A stretch of 39,489 nt of DNA from IMG/VR virus record IMGVR_UViG_3300036980_000098, positions 1 through 39,489 of that record. One strand, 5' to 3'. This document shows, piece by piece, positions 29,128 through 37,775 of this stretch (positions within the stretch are counted from its first letter, which is position 1; every line of letters starts with the position of its first letter). A program made the translations under genes and the position numbers. Source of the DNA: a virus. The notes beneath the pieces are model-generated. The model was not told where the DNA came from. It was given only the letters and a program-made list of their open reading frames with translations, and searched no databases.

Positions 29128-30827
29128 GCGGTAGCGGAGGCGGTGGTCAAACCGCAACTTCATATCAAACCAACATTCCTGAGTACGCGCAAAAGCCTTT
29201 TGAGCGGGTGGTCGGTCAGGCGGAAGCCGTCGCTAACGCGCCGTATCAACCGTACACCGGCGAGCGGGCAGCACAGTTCACGCCCATGCAGCAGCAGGCG
29301 TTCCAGGCGGCACAAAACCAGCAGATAGCACCTCAACTAGGGGTTGCATCAAACATTGCCCAGGCGGCATCGTTGCGCGGTTTGGGGCAGCAATACCAGC
29401 CTAGCCAGTTTTTTGCGCAACAGATTCGCCCCGGTCAGATCGGTGCACAGCAAGTAAACGCCGGACAGTTCGGGTTTGAGCGCGTAGGTGGTGGCCCACA
29501 AGTACAAGCCGCCAGCATTACCCCAGGCCAGATGGGTTTCGAGCGCGTAGGTGGCGGCCCACAAGTACAGGCTGACCGGATTTCTGGGGGCCAGATTGGT
29601 TTTGAGCGCGTTGGCGCAGGCCAAGTCGGAACGCAAGGCTTCACTGAACCCGGAGCCGCCGAAGCGTACATGTCTCCGTACATGCAGAACGTGGTCAATA
29701 CCCAGCAACGCGAAGCACAGCGTCAGGCAGATATTGCGCGTACTCAGCGTGGTGCCCAGGCTGTCGGTGCTGGTGCTTTTGGCGGGTCTCGTCAAGCCAT
29801 CATGGAGGCGGAAGCCGCGCGTAATCTGGCGCAGCAGAAGGGCGATATCCAGTCCCAAGGGCTGCAGTCGGCTTACCAGCAAGCCCAGTCCATGTTCACG
29901 TCCGATCAGGCGCGAGCGCTGCAGGCCCAGCAAGCCAACCAACAAGCGATGATGCAGGCCCAGCAGGCCAACCAACAAGCGGGTCTTACCACGGGCCAAG
30001 TTGGGTTGCAGTCTTACATGCAAGCGCAGCAAGCTAACCAGCAGGCGGCCATGCAAGCGGCACTTGCCAACCAGCAAGAAGCACAGCGTGCGGCTCTGGC
30101 TAATCAGCAGGCTGGACTTACTACCGGGCAAACAAACCTGCAGACCATGATGCAGGCCCAGCAAGCCAATCAGCAGTACGGTATGCAAGCGCAGCTCGCC
30201 AACCAGCAAGAAGCACAGCGTGCGGCTCTGGCCAACCAGCAGGCAGGTCTTACTACGGGTCAAGCGGGTCTTGGCGCGTACATGCAGGCGCAGCAGCTCA
30301 ATCAGCAAGCGGGGTTGACGGCGGGACAGGCGAATCTGCAAGCCCAGATGCAGGCGCAGCAGCAGAACCAACAAGCGGGGCTTGAAGCCCAACGCTTGTC
30401 TGAGCAGTCTCGCCAGTACGGCGCGGGGTTCGGGCAGCAGGGTTTGCAAACAGCGCTTCAAGGCGCGGGGCAGCTTGGGCAGCTTGGCTCGCAGCAGTTC
30501 GGTCAAGAGCAAGGCATCATGGGGCAGCAGGCAGCCTTCGGCGGCTTCCAACAGCAACAGGTTCAAGACATCCTCAACAAGCAGTACGCTGACTTTACGG
30601 CTGAACGCAATTACCCGTCTCAACAGCTCGGGTTCATATCAGACATCTTGCGCGGTACGCAAGGCACTACGCGGACAATGTACGAACAGCAGCCGTCGAT
30701 GCTGCAGAACTTGGCGGGGTTGGGAGCCGGCGCTTATGGCGTGAGCAAGATGGTTGGGATGGCCAAGGGTGGTGCAGTGAAATCTGCGGGGCTTGCTGAG
30801 TTGGCCTTGTCTCGGATGAAGGGGTAA
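29124..30827 (+). CDS. Gln/Ala-rich internal virion (ejection) protein
   Basis: 567 residues. The N-terminus SGGGGQTATSYQTNIPEYAQ and the segments AYMSPYMQNVVNTQQREAQR and GAGAFGGSRQAIMEAEAARN are typical of phage internal proteins. Residues ~112-170 contain three repeats of GFERVGGGPQVQA type. Residues ~270-430 form a long repetitive array of units like QAQQANQQAGLTTGQ, probably one extended helix. The C-terminus has a short Gly/Ala-rich hydrophobic helix (LAGLGAGAYGVSKMVGMAKG). Such proteins are ejected into the periplasm or membrane to make a DNA conduit. It follows by ATGA and precedes the next gene by 2 bp. Confidence 0.68.
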   Translation: MSGSGGGGQTATSYQTNIPEYAQKPFERVVGQAEAVANAPYQPYTGERAAQFTPMQQQAFQAAQNQQIAPQLGVASNIAQAASLRGLGQQYQPSQFFAQQIRPGQIGAQQVNAGQFGFERVGGGPQVQAASITPGQMGFERVGGGPQVQADRISGGQIGFERVGAGQVGTQGFTEPGAAEAYMSPYMQNVVNTQQREAQRQADIARTQRGAQAVGAGAFGGSRQAIMEAEAARNLAQQKGDIQSQGLQSAYQQAQSMFTSDQARALQAQQANQQAMMQAQQANQQAGLTTGQVGLQSYMQAQQANQQAAMQAALANQQEAQRAALANQQAGLTTGQTNLQTMMQAQQANQQYGMQAQLANQQEAQRAALANQQAGLTTGQAGLGAYMQAQQLNQQAGLTAGQANLQAQMQAQQQNQQAGLEAQRLSEQSRQYGAGFGQQGLQTALQGAGQLGQLGSQQFGQEQGIMGQQAAFGGFQQQQVQDILNKQYADFTAERNYPSQQLGFISDILRGTQGTTRTMYEQQPSMLQNLAGLGAGAYGVSKMVGMAKGGAVKSAGLAELALSRMKG

Positions 30828-30829
30828 AA

Positions 30830-32551
30830 ATGATTAACGCGAACCAAATCACCTCACGTCTTCGGATGATGAGCGATCAGGAACTGCAACGCTTCGCTGA
30901 GATGCACAAGCAGGATCCGTACATGTTCCCCCTGGCGTTCAACGAGAGCAATATGCGCAAAGAGATGCGCTCCGCTCCCCAAGGACAAGGCGCGGCTCCC
31001 CAGGCGCCAGTGAACCAGCAAGCCTTGGCTGCGATGCAGCCCGCGCAGTTGCCTGAAGACCAGGGTATTGGTGCGCTGAACCCCAACATGCAGTTTGCTG
31101 ATGGCGGTCTGGTGTCGTTTGCTGGCGGTGGCGAGTCCACAGTCGGCCCGTACTCTCGCGCAGACGATCGTGATTTCGGCACTGGCGGTGTTGCCTACGC
31201 TGATGGCGGAGCGATTCGTTTTCAGAACCGAGGCAGCGTGCCTAGTGCATACGGTGAATACTGGCCAGAAGACGTGTTCGCACCTTCTAAGCGCCGGCAC
31301 TGGACAGCGCCAAACCCTGTTCGCGACACGCCGATTGTTGGTGAAGAAGCGATTAGAAAACTCCCCTACGCCCGCTCCATGCAGACGACTGACGAGATGC
31401 GAAGAGCCCGCGAAAACGAGAAGGAGCCGTGGACAGATGATGCCGAACGCTTAAAGCTGCTTGCAGCCGCGCCTCCCGCACCGGATAGGCCGGGGACTGA
31501 TGGGCCATCCGTAAACAAACACCCGCTTCCAGGCAACTACGCAACACGTACCGATGGTTCCGGTGCAGGCGGTGTTCCTATACCAACGATGTCCGGCGGC
31601 CCTGGCGTAGCGCGTGCTCCTGCCGCAGCCGTTGCCCCTCGCCCTCCTGTTGCAGCGGCTGTTCCTGGCGGATTGCCTCCTGTTGGAGAGGACTACCGAT
31701 CTGCTCCTGCGATCGAAAAGATGTTTGGTAAGTACGTTACGGCTGCGGAAACGGAGGCTCAGAAGCGTATTGAGGAGTACCAGAAGGATCGCCCCGCACC
31801 TGAGACCTTTGCCGAACAAAAAGCGCTGCTGGAAGAAAACCGCGCGGATGTGGAAAAAGAGTCTCGCATGAACGAGGGTTTGGCGTGGCTGACGTTTGCG
31901 TCTAGGGTTGTGCAGCCTGGGAAAAACACTATCCAGGCACTCGTCGAAGGCGCTTCTGCAGGCGGTGAGCAATACGCCCGCGCTCAGAAAGACCTCAAGA
32001 AGGCTGAGAAAGAACGCAAGATGGGTCTGGCAGCATTGGCTCAAGCAGAACGTGCTGAGAAACGCAACGATTACGACAAAGTGGAGATGTACAAACAGCA
32101 AGCCATGCAACGTGCAGATAAAGCACGCGATGCTTCTGTCTTGGCACTTTCCCACGCGACAGGCAAGGATACAGAGATTGCAGCGCAGCGTATGGATAAC
32201 GCCTTAAGGATCGCATCCCAAGAAAGAATGGCGGCGGAGCAAAATGCGGCAAATCTTGAAGCGGCTAAGCTCGCTGGGCAGTACCGTATCGACGCGGCAA
32301 ACATCAGCGTTGGCGGTAGAGACGAACGCACACAGCAAGCCCTTGATGCTAGATTTTTGACAGACCTAGCGAAACAGTGGAATGATCCTGGACAACGCTT
32401 CCAAATCGGGACGCAGTATCCGGGGGTTAAGAGCTGGGAAGACTTCGTTAAAGTAAAAAGGTTCGAGCTTCAAAAAGCACAAAACATCACGGGGGGCAAA
32501 GGCGGTGCTAGCCCTATGACGCCCACAGGCGTTCGTGAAGAAGACGACTAA
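30830..32551 (+). CDS. Internal virion protein
   Basis: 573 residues, AAGGGG 5 nt before ATG 30830. The N-terminus (SRLRMMSDQELQRFAEMHKQ) is helical. FADGGLVSFAGGG and YADGGAIRFQNRG are the short Ala-Asp-Gly-Gly motifs that recur in phage internal proteins and are often found before cleavable or membrane-active parts. A Pro/Ala-rich linker (~245-280) leads into a long charged coiled coil (~295-480, KTVAA-free but rich in Glu, Lys and Ala, such as RAQKDLKKAEKERKMGLAAL) and a C-terminal segment. It probably assembles with the giant protein downstream in the head core. The assignment rests on composition and order. Confidence 0.65.
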   Translation: MINANQITSRLRMMSDQELQRFAEMHKQDPYMFPLAFNESNMRKEMRSAPQGQGAAPQAPVNQQALAAMQPAQLPEDQGIGALNPNMQFADGGLVSFAGGGESTVGPYSRADDRDFGTGGVAYADGGAIRFQNRGSVPSAYGEYWPEDVFAPSKRRHWTAPNPVRDTPIVGEEAIRKLPYARSMQTTDEMRRARENEKEPWTDDAERLKLLAAAPPAPDRPGTDGPSVNKHPLPGNYATRTDGSGAGGVPIPTMSGGPGVARAPAAAVAPRPPVAAAVPGGLPPVGEDYRSAPAIEKMFGKYVTAAETEAQKRIEEYQKDRPAPETFAEQKALLEENRADVEKESRMNEGLAWLTFASRVVQPGKNTIQALVEGASAGGEQYARAQKDLKKAEKERKMGLAALAQAERAEKRNDYDKVEMYKQQAMQRADKARDASVLALSHATGKDTEIAAQRMDNALRIASQERMAAEQNAANLEAAKLAGQYRIDAANISVGGRDERTQQALDARFLTDLAKQWNDPGQRFQIGTQYPGVKSWEDFVKVKRFELQKAQNITGGKGGASPMTPTGVREEDD

Positions 32552-32564
32552 TACGTAGTTTTAC

Positions 32565-32579
32565 AGCCCCTTGGGGGCT
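32565..32579 (+). repeat. Short hairpin between two ejection protein genes
   Basis: AGCCCC-TTG-GGGGCT makes a 6-bp stem in the 52-bp gap. No T run follows, so it is more likely an RNA stability or processing element than a terminator. Confidence 0.4.
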
Positions 32580-32603
32580 AATACACAGCTAAGGACGACA
32601 TCC

Positions 32604-35600
32604 ATGCCTATCTACAGTTTTAAGGCCCCCAATGGGCGCACTTATACGGTTAAAGCCCCTAAAAATGCCTCTCCGGATGACGTCCTTGCACAAGCAGAGT
32701 ACCAGTACTACACCGATCAAACACCCGTAGAAGACACCTCTGGCCTCGCCGCCGCTGCAAGCGCGGGGTTCAGTCGTTTGAAAGGTGAAGGGGCGCTGAC
32801 TTTAGGCAAGATGGGCTTGATGGGCCTGCCCGAAGCGGAGAAGTACTACAAGGAACAGGAAGCAGCCGCTGCACAGCGGTTCACGCCTACGCAGGATGAC
32901 TGGTCTACATCCCCCTGGCTGAAGTTTAAAGAGACGCTGGGCGGCTCGCTGCCCTATATGGCGGCACCAATAGTGGCCGGTGCTGCGGCAGCCACGTTGC
33001 CTGTGTCTGGAGCTTTGTCGGCTGCAGCGCTGGGTGCTTTGGGTGCTGGCGCAGTGTCTACCGGACAGTTCACCGGCTCGAACTTGGCTCGGCAAATGGA
33101 TACCGGCAAGACGCTGGAAGAAGCCGATCTCGGTAAAGCTGCGTTGACTGCCGTTCCGCAGGCAGCGCTTGATACAGCCGCTATGTTCTTGGCTCCCGGA
33201 CTCGGGAAGCTGTTGGGCGCAGCAGGCCGGGAAGTCACGGAAGCGAGCGCTAAAGCGCTGGCTAACCAGACGCTGAAACAGGTGGCATTGGACTACACAA
33301 AAGCCACTGGTAAGGCTATGACGGTCGAGGGGCTAACAGAATCGGCACAGCAGCTTCTGGAACGCGCTCAAGCCGGGTTGGATATCAGTGACCCTGCAGC
33401 CCGTAAAGAGTACCTGGAGAGTCTCCAAGGCGGCGCCGCGTTGGCCTTTGTCTTAGGCCCCTTCGGTCGTATGGCTGACCGCAGCGGTATCAAAGCACAG
33501 GGCAAAGCACTCGAAACGAAGCGCCTGGGTGAAGAACAAGCGGCTGCCGAGGCTAAACAAGCCGAAGAACAAGCGGTCGCCGACGCTGCCAAAGCCGAGG
33601 CTGACGCAGCGGAAGCGGAGCGCAAGCAGCAGCCTGAGTACCTTCGGGAACTAAACACGCAGTACCAAGCGCTGGAGCGGGAAAAGCAGACGCTGCCGAA
33701 GATAGAAAAGCCCAAGAAGGTCAAGGACGCCTCTGCTGAACAGGAGCTTGCGTATGAAGACGCGCTGAAGACTTACGAAGCAGCCGTAGCGGCCAAAAAG
33801 GATTTTATTGAGCGTTACAAGCCCGTCAAGCAAGAGTACAAAGACCGGTTCAAGGATATCCAGGCGCTGCAAGTAGCAGACCAGACGCAAGAGGCGTTGC
33901 AAGGTGGTGCTGGCCCAATGGCGCAGCCTATGCTGCCAGGGTTTGAACTTGGCGCTGCACAACCCGGCGCTGCTGAGCAGCTTGCGGCTGAACAAGAGAA
34001 GCAACAGTACTTCGAACAGCCTGCGGAAGTTGCCCCAGCACCGGCCACCTTGACGCCTACACAGCAGCGCGTAGAGCTGATGCAGCAACGGGACACGCTC
34101 GCTAAAGCGTACACCGAGATCTCTGGACGGGCGATGAAGAGTGCCGTCCCCGAAGAGCAACGCGCCCTGTTCAATCAGGCCGTGCAGGTCAAGACAGCGC
34201 TGGTAGAAGCCGATGCCCAGCTCAAGAAGATTGGCGGTAAATTGCCTACGCTTGACGCGCTGCAAAAGAAAGAGGTGGAACTCACCAACCTCGCAGAAAA
34301 AGCCAAGACAGCGCCACAGAAACAGGCGGTACTGGGCAAGCTCGTAGAGGTTCGTCAGCAGATCGCCACCTTTGCAGCGCCTACCGTTGAAGGCCAAGGC
34401 ACACTAGCGTTTAAGCCCACTGCTCAGGAGATTGCGGCTGACAAAACTGCGCGTGCTGAACGCCAGAAACAAGAAGCGCTGGAAGGCGGCGCCGGGCCGA
34501 TGCAGCAGACGCTTATTCCCGGTTTAACGGAGCCCGTGCTCCCCACGCGCAAGTTTGATGTTGAGGCCGAGGCTGAACCAACAGCGTTTGATACGCAGGA
34601 AGAAGCCCGCAAGCTGTCGATAATGGCGGATCGCAAAGAGGCTCTTTTTAAAAAGCAAGAAGCGGTTGTTGCCGACCTCGATGACAAGGCTGCTGCAGCC
34701 CCGTTTGGGGCGTATGCGGAAGTCCGTAAAGCGGCCGATGCCGAGCGGAAAAAAGCGGATGCGCTGCGTCAAGAAGTTGATGCTGTGCGCAAGCAAGTGG
34801 AGGATATAAACGCCCAAGCAGCCGTCCTGCCGGAAAAAACGGAAGACATGCAACGGGCGGGTATTGAAAAGAAAATAGCGCAAGCCCAGCGCCGGTTTGA
34901 AAGAGCGCAAGCCGTCGGCGATCGTGAAATGGCGGACGCTGAGTACGCAAAGGTCTTAAAACTTCAAGAAAAACTTGCGGAGTTTCCGCAGGTCAACCTT
35001 GAACAAGGCGCAGCCGTGCTGCAAGCATACGAAACCGCGCTGGCGGAGAAGATTGCCGCAGGACGTGAGCAGTCGGTTGAAGGGCAGCGTAAAGCCGATG
35101 TTGCGATGGCAAAGGCCAAGGCCGATATCCAAGCACTGATGGGTACGTCCGAGACCGCCCCGCTGGTTCAAGAAGCCCGTGTTGGCAAGCAGCAAGATAT
35201 CGCGCAACAGCGGCGCGAGGTTGCGCAGTTTGAGGCCGAAGGCCCAGGCGCTGTGACACCGAAGATGCCTGCAGCCAAGCAAACGAACGACCTTCGACAG
35301 GCGCTTCAAGACATATCTCGGTTTGAAGACGAGAGCCCGTCGGTATTCACATCTGCCGCCGATGATGCCAGAGCCGAAGCGCTGCTCAAATCAATCACCC
35401 AGTCTCGCAACGCTATGAAGCAACGTGTGGCTGCAGCGAATGCCTCAACAAGAGGTCTCCGGCCATTAAACACTGCGGTTGAACGCGCTGCTACGGCAGC
35501 GAAGGCATCGCCTGTAGAAGAGAAAGCGGCTCCCGCCGCAGCGCCTGCACCAAAAGCCCCTCAGACCCCTGTAGAAAAACGAGAAGCCGCCAAACAAGCC

Positions 35601-37775
35601 GTGGCGGATCGGCAGGCAGCCACAAAAAAAGCTGTTGAAGAAAAACGGACTGCGGCCCAACGTAAACAGCCGAAAAAAGCAGCACCAGCACCAGCACCAG
35701 CACCAGCACCAGCACCAGCACCCACATCCGTTAAAGCCGACGTAGACAAAGCCAAAGCCGATGTACGAACGGCGTTGCAAGCACAGCCCGATCTGTTCGA
35801 TGACGCTAAATTCGACTCCGATACAGACACAGACAACGATGTCGCCCTGCGTGAGAACAACGACCTCTACGACGCTTTCCCGACCAACTTGATAAGCCCT
35901 GATGGGGTATCGGCAGCGGAAGACGGGAATTTTACGGGGTTGCTTGAAGCTATCGGGGAGAGTTCTACGCCTTTCAACCGGAAGCTGGTAAAGAGCCTCC
36001 AAGAGACGCTTAAGGCAGTGGGCCGTCGTCCTAAGCTGATCCTTGTTGAGAACCTCAAAGATAAGGGCGTTAACGTAGCGGGTCTCTACGACCCTGTTAA
36101 GAACCGTATCTACATCGACAACCGCTCGATGCACGAGGAGACAGTACTGCACGAGGCGGTTCACGCAGTGACCCTGGGCGTGCTTCGCGCAGACCCAAAC
36201 ACCCTCACCGCAGAGCAACGCGCTGCCCGCTCTGAGCTGGAGTCCCTGTACGCCAATCTCAAAGACGACCCCGCCTTTGCCAGAGAATACGGCAAGAAGA
36301 ACGTCGAAGAGTTCGTCGCTGAACTCATGACAAACGCGAATCTGCGAGAAAAAATCGACGCTGTTAAGCCGGGCTTCTTGCAGCGCTTCTATCAAGCCAT
36401 CATGCGCATGCTGGGCATGGAGCCAAAGAGCCTGTCTGAACAAGCGATGGCTTCAGCGTTCAAGATATTTCAGCCGCCTAGTCCTATGGCCAAAGACTCG
36501 GTGATGCTGCCGTCCATCATGCGCGGTGTGTTCCCTGGCACCAAGGCCGTACCCTCGCAAAATGTGGCTCAAGGTACCGTCGACACGGTCAACGCGCTGG
36601 TGGGTAGAACCGGTGGGGACAAGATCACCGCCTCCGCGATGGGTTTACGGATGCGCACACGGATTGCCGACAGTTGGGCGCCTATCGAAGCGTTGCTCAA
36701 GCTCGGTGTATCCAAGGGCAAAGTGGCGGCTGCCCAGGCGCTACAACTGCGTCTCCTGATGCGCGTGTCTGATGACACCAGCCGCTTGACCCAGTTGTCT
36801 CTCACTACCGGCCCCGCCAAGATCAAGCGCAATGCTGACGGCGTAAAAACCATTCAAGGCCAAACCGGTGGTCCTAGCGCGCTCAAGATTGCCGAGGCAT
36901 TGAAAGGCTCCAAGCTCGGCAATGCGCATTTTGTGGAAGACCTGTTCACAACTTGGCTGGCTATCCTTCGCGCAGAGCGTGACGGTATTGGGTATGAGAA
37001 GCTGAACTACGGCAAAGACAAAGAGGGTAATCTGCGTCTCGACGCCGAGAAGGCCAAGGGCGTCAAGGCTACTGTTGAGTCCGACCCTGATACCAAGAAA
37101 GCGTTCGCGGATGCCCGCGACATCTACCGGCAGTACAACCGAGAGCTTCTGCAGATGTACGTTGACTCCGGCATGATGGCGCAGTCGAAAGCCGATGCGT
37201 TGATTGCTGGCGACTACGTTCCGTATTACCGCATTGACAAGGGTCTTGTGCAGCTCTTCGTCGGTGGAAGCAAACCAGTCACCATCGGCAGCATCATCGA
37301 CCAGCCGCAGCTCAAGGAGCTTGTCGGTGGTGAAGACAAGATCCTGCCGATCTTCTCCGGCATGGTGCAGAACACCTCGCTGCTCGTTCGCTCGGCTGTA
37401 CGCAATATGCAGACCAAAGACGTCGGCAACTTGTTGCAAGACCTGGGCATGGCCAAGATCATCCAAGGCGAAGGCCCACGCGATGTCTTCACGGCCCGGT
37501 TTAACGACAAGGGTGTGCAGCACTACGTCCGTCTTGATGAAGAAGCGTTCCCCGAAGGTATCCCGGCAGACGTCGTCATCATGGGCATGCAAGGCATCAA
37601 GACCGCTATACCTACAGGTGTACGGATGATGGGCATCCCGGCAAACTTGCTACGCAAGGGTATTACGCGCTTGCCAACCTACGCTTATCGGCAGCTTATT
37701 CGCGATCCGATCCACGCGTACATGACCACTGGCGGTGACTTCTCAGCAGTACTTGATACGTACCGCGAGCCTTAA
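32604..37775 (+). CDS. Giant ejection-type virion protein, N-terminal part
   Basis: 1723 residues from ATG 32604 (AAGGA 8 nt upstream; an in-frame TTG at 32571 is less likely). Residues 1-40 (YSFKAPNGRTYTVKAPKNAS) are a small domain seen at the front of phage injection proteins. Residues ~115-175 are Ala/Gly-rich and hydrophobic. Residues ~300-1050 form a very long Ala/Glu/Lys/Gln coiled coil ending in an Ala-Pro repeat (~1030-1045). A zincin-like site follows: VLHEAVHAVTL (His1183, Glu1184, His1187) and VEEFVAEL (~1234-1241) as a possible third ligand. The protein stops abruptly with TYREP, and its sequence continues in the +1 frame (37735-39096). Likely job: transfer into the host with optional wall- or protein-cutting activity. 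Confidence 0.78.
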   Translation: MPIYSFKAPNGRTYTVKAPKNASPDDVLAQAEYQYYTDQTPVEDTSGLAAAASAGFSRLKGEGALTLGKMGLMGLPEAEKYYKEQEAAAAQRFTPTQDDWSTSPWLKFKETLGGSLPYMAAPIVAGAAAATLPVSGALSAAALGALGAGAVSTGQFTGSNLARQMDTGKTLEEADLGKAALTAVPQAALDTAAMFLAPGLGKLLGAAGREVTEASAKALANQTLKQVALDYTKATGKAMTVEGLTESAQQLLERAQAGLDISDPAARKEYLESLQGGAALAFVLGPFGRMADRSGIKAQGKALETKRLGEEQAAAEAKQAEEQAVADAAKAEADAAEAERKQQPEYLRELNTQYQALEREKQTLPKIEKPKKVKDASAEQELAYEDALKTYEAAVAAKKDFIERYKPVKQEYKDRFKDIQALQVADQTQEALQGGAGPMAQPMLPGFELGAAQPGAAEQLAAEQEKQQYFEQPAEVAPAPATLTPTQQRVELMQQRDTLAKAYTEISGRAMKSAVPEEQRALFNQAVQVKTALVEADAQLKKIGGKLPTLDALQKKEVELTNLAEKAKTAPQKQAVLGKLVEVRQQIATFAAPTVEGQGTLAFKPTAQEIAADKTARAERQKQEALEGGAGPMQQTLIPGLTEPVLPTRKFDVEAEAEPTAFDTQEEARKLSIMADRKEALFKKQEAVVADLDDKAAAAPFGAYAEVRKAADAERKKADALRQEVDAVRKQVEDINAQAAVLPEKTEDMQRAGIEKKIAQAQRRFERAQAVGDREMADAEYAKVLKLQEKLAEFPQVNLEQGAAVLQAYETALAEKIAAGREQSVEGQRKADVAMAKAKADIQALMGTSETAPLVQEARVGKQQDIAQQRREVAQFEAEGPGAVTPKMPAAKQTNDLRQALQDISRFEDESPSVFTSAADDARAEALLKSITQSRNAMKQRVAAANASTRGLRPLNTAVERAATAAKASPVEEKAAPAAAPAPKAPQTPVEKREAAKQAVADRQAATKKAVEEKRTAAQRKQPKKAAPAPAPAPAPAPAPTSVKADVDKAKADVRTALQAQPDLFDDAKFDSDTDTDNDVALRENNDLYDAFPTNLISPDGVSAAEDGNFTGLLEAIGESSTPFNRKLVKSLQETLKAVGRRPKLILVENLKDKGVNVAGLYDPVKNRIYIDNRSMHEETVLHEAVHAVTLGVLRADPNTLTAEQRAARSELESLYANLKDDPAFAREYGKKNVEEFVAELMTNANLREKIDAVKPGFLQRFYQAIMRMLGMEPKSLSEQAMASAFKIFQPPSPMAKDSVMLPSIMRGVFPGTKAVPSQNVAQGTVDTVNALVGRTGGDKITASAMGLRMRTRIADSWAPIEALLKLGVSKGKVAAAQALQLRLLMRVSDDTSRLTQLSLTTGPAKIKRNADGVKTIQGQTGGPSALKIAEALKGSKLGNAHFVEDLFTTWLAILRAERDGIGYEKLNYGKDKEGNLRLDAEKAKGVKATVESDPDTKKAFADARDIYRQYNRELLQMYVDSGMMAQSKADALIAGDYVPYYRIDKGLVQLFVGGSKPVTIGSIIDQPQLKELVGGEDKILPIFSGMVQNTSLLVRSAVRNMQTKDVGNLLQDLGMAKIIQGEGPRDVFTARFNDKGVQHYVRLDEEAFPEGIPADVVIMGMQGIKTAIPTGVRMMGIPANLLRKGITRLPTYAYRQLIRDPIHAYMTTGGDFSAVLDTYREP
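35688..35723 (+). repeat. GCACCA hexamer tandem repeat (Ala-Pro linker)
   Basis: About six perfect copies of a 6-bp unit encode an Ala-Pro rod between the coiled coil and the metallopeptidase-like half of the giant virion protein. Confidence 0.85.

Noticed and set aside
29349-30623. 424-residue minus-strand frame, Leu-rich
   Set aside because: Antisense of the Gln-rich repeat array; CAG/CAA codons read as Leu codons on the other strand.
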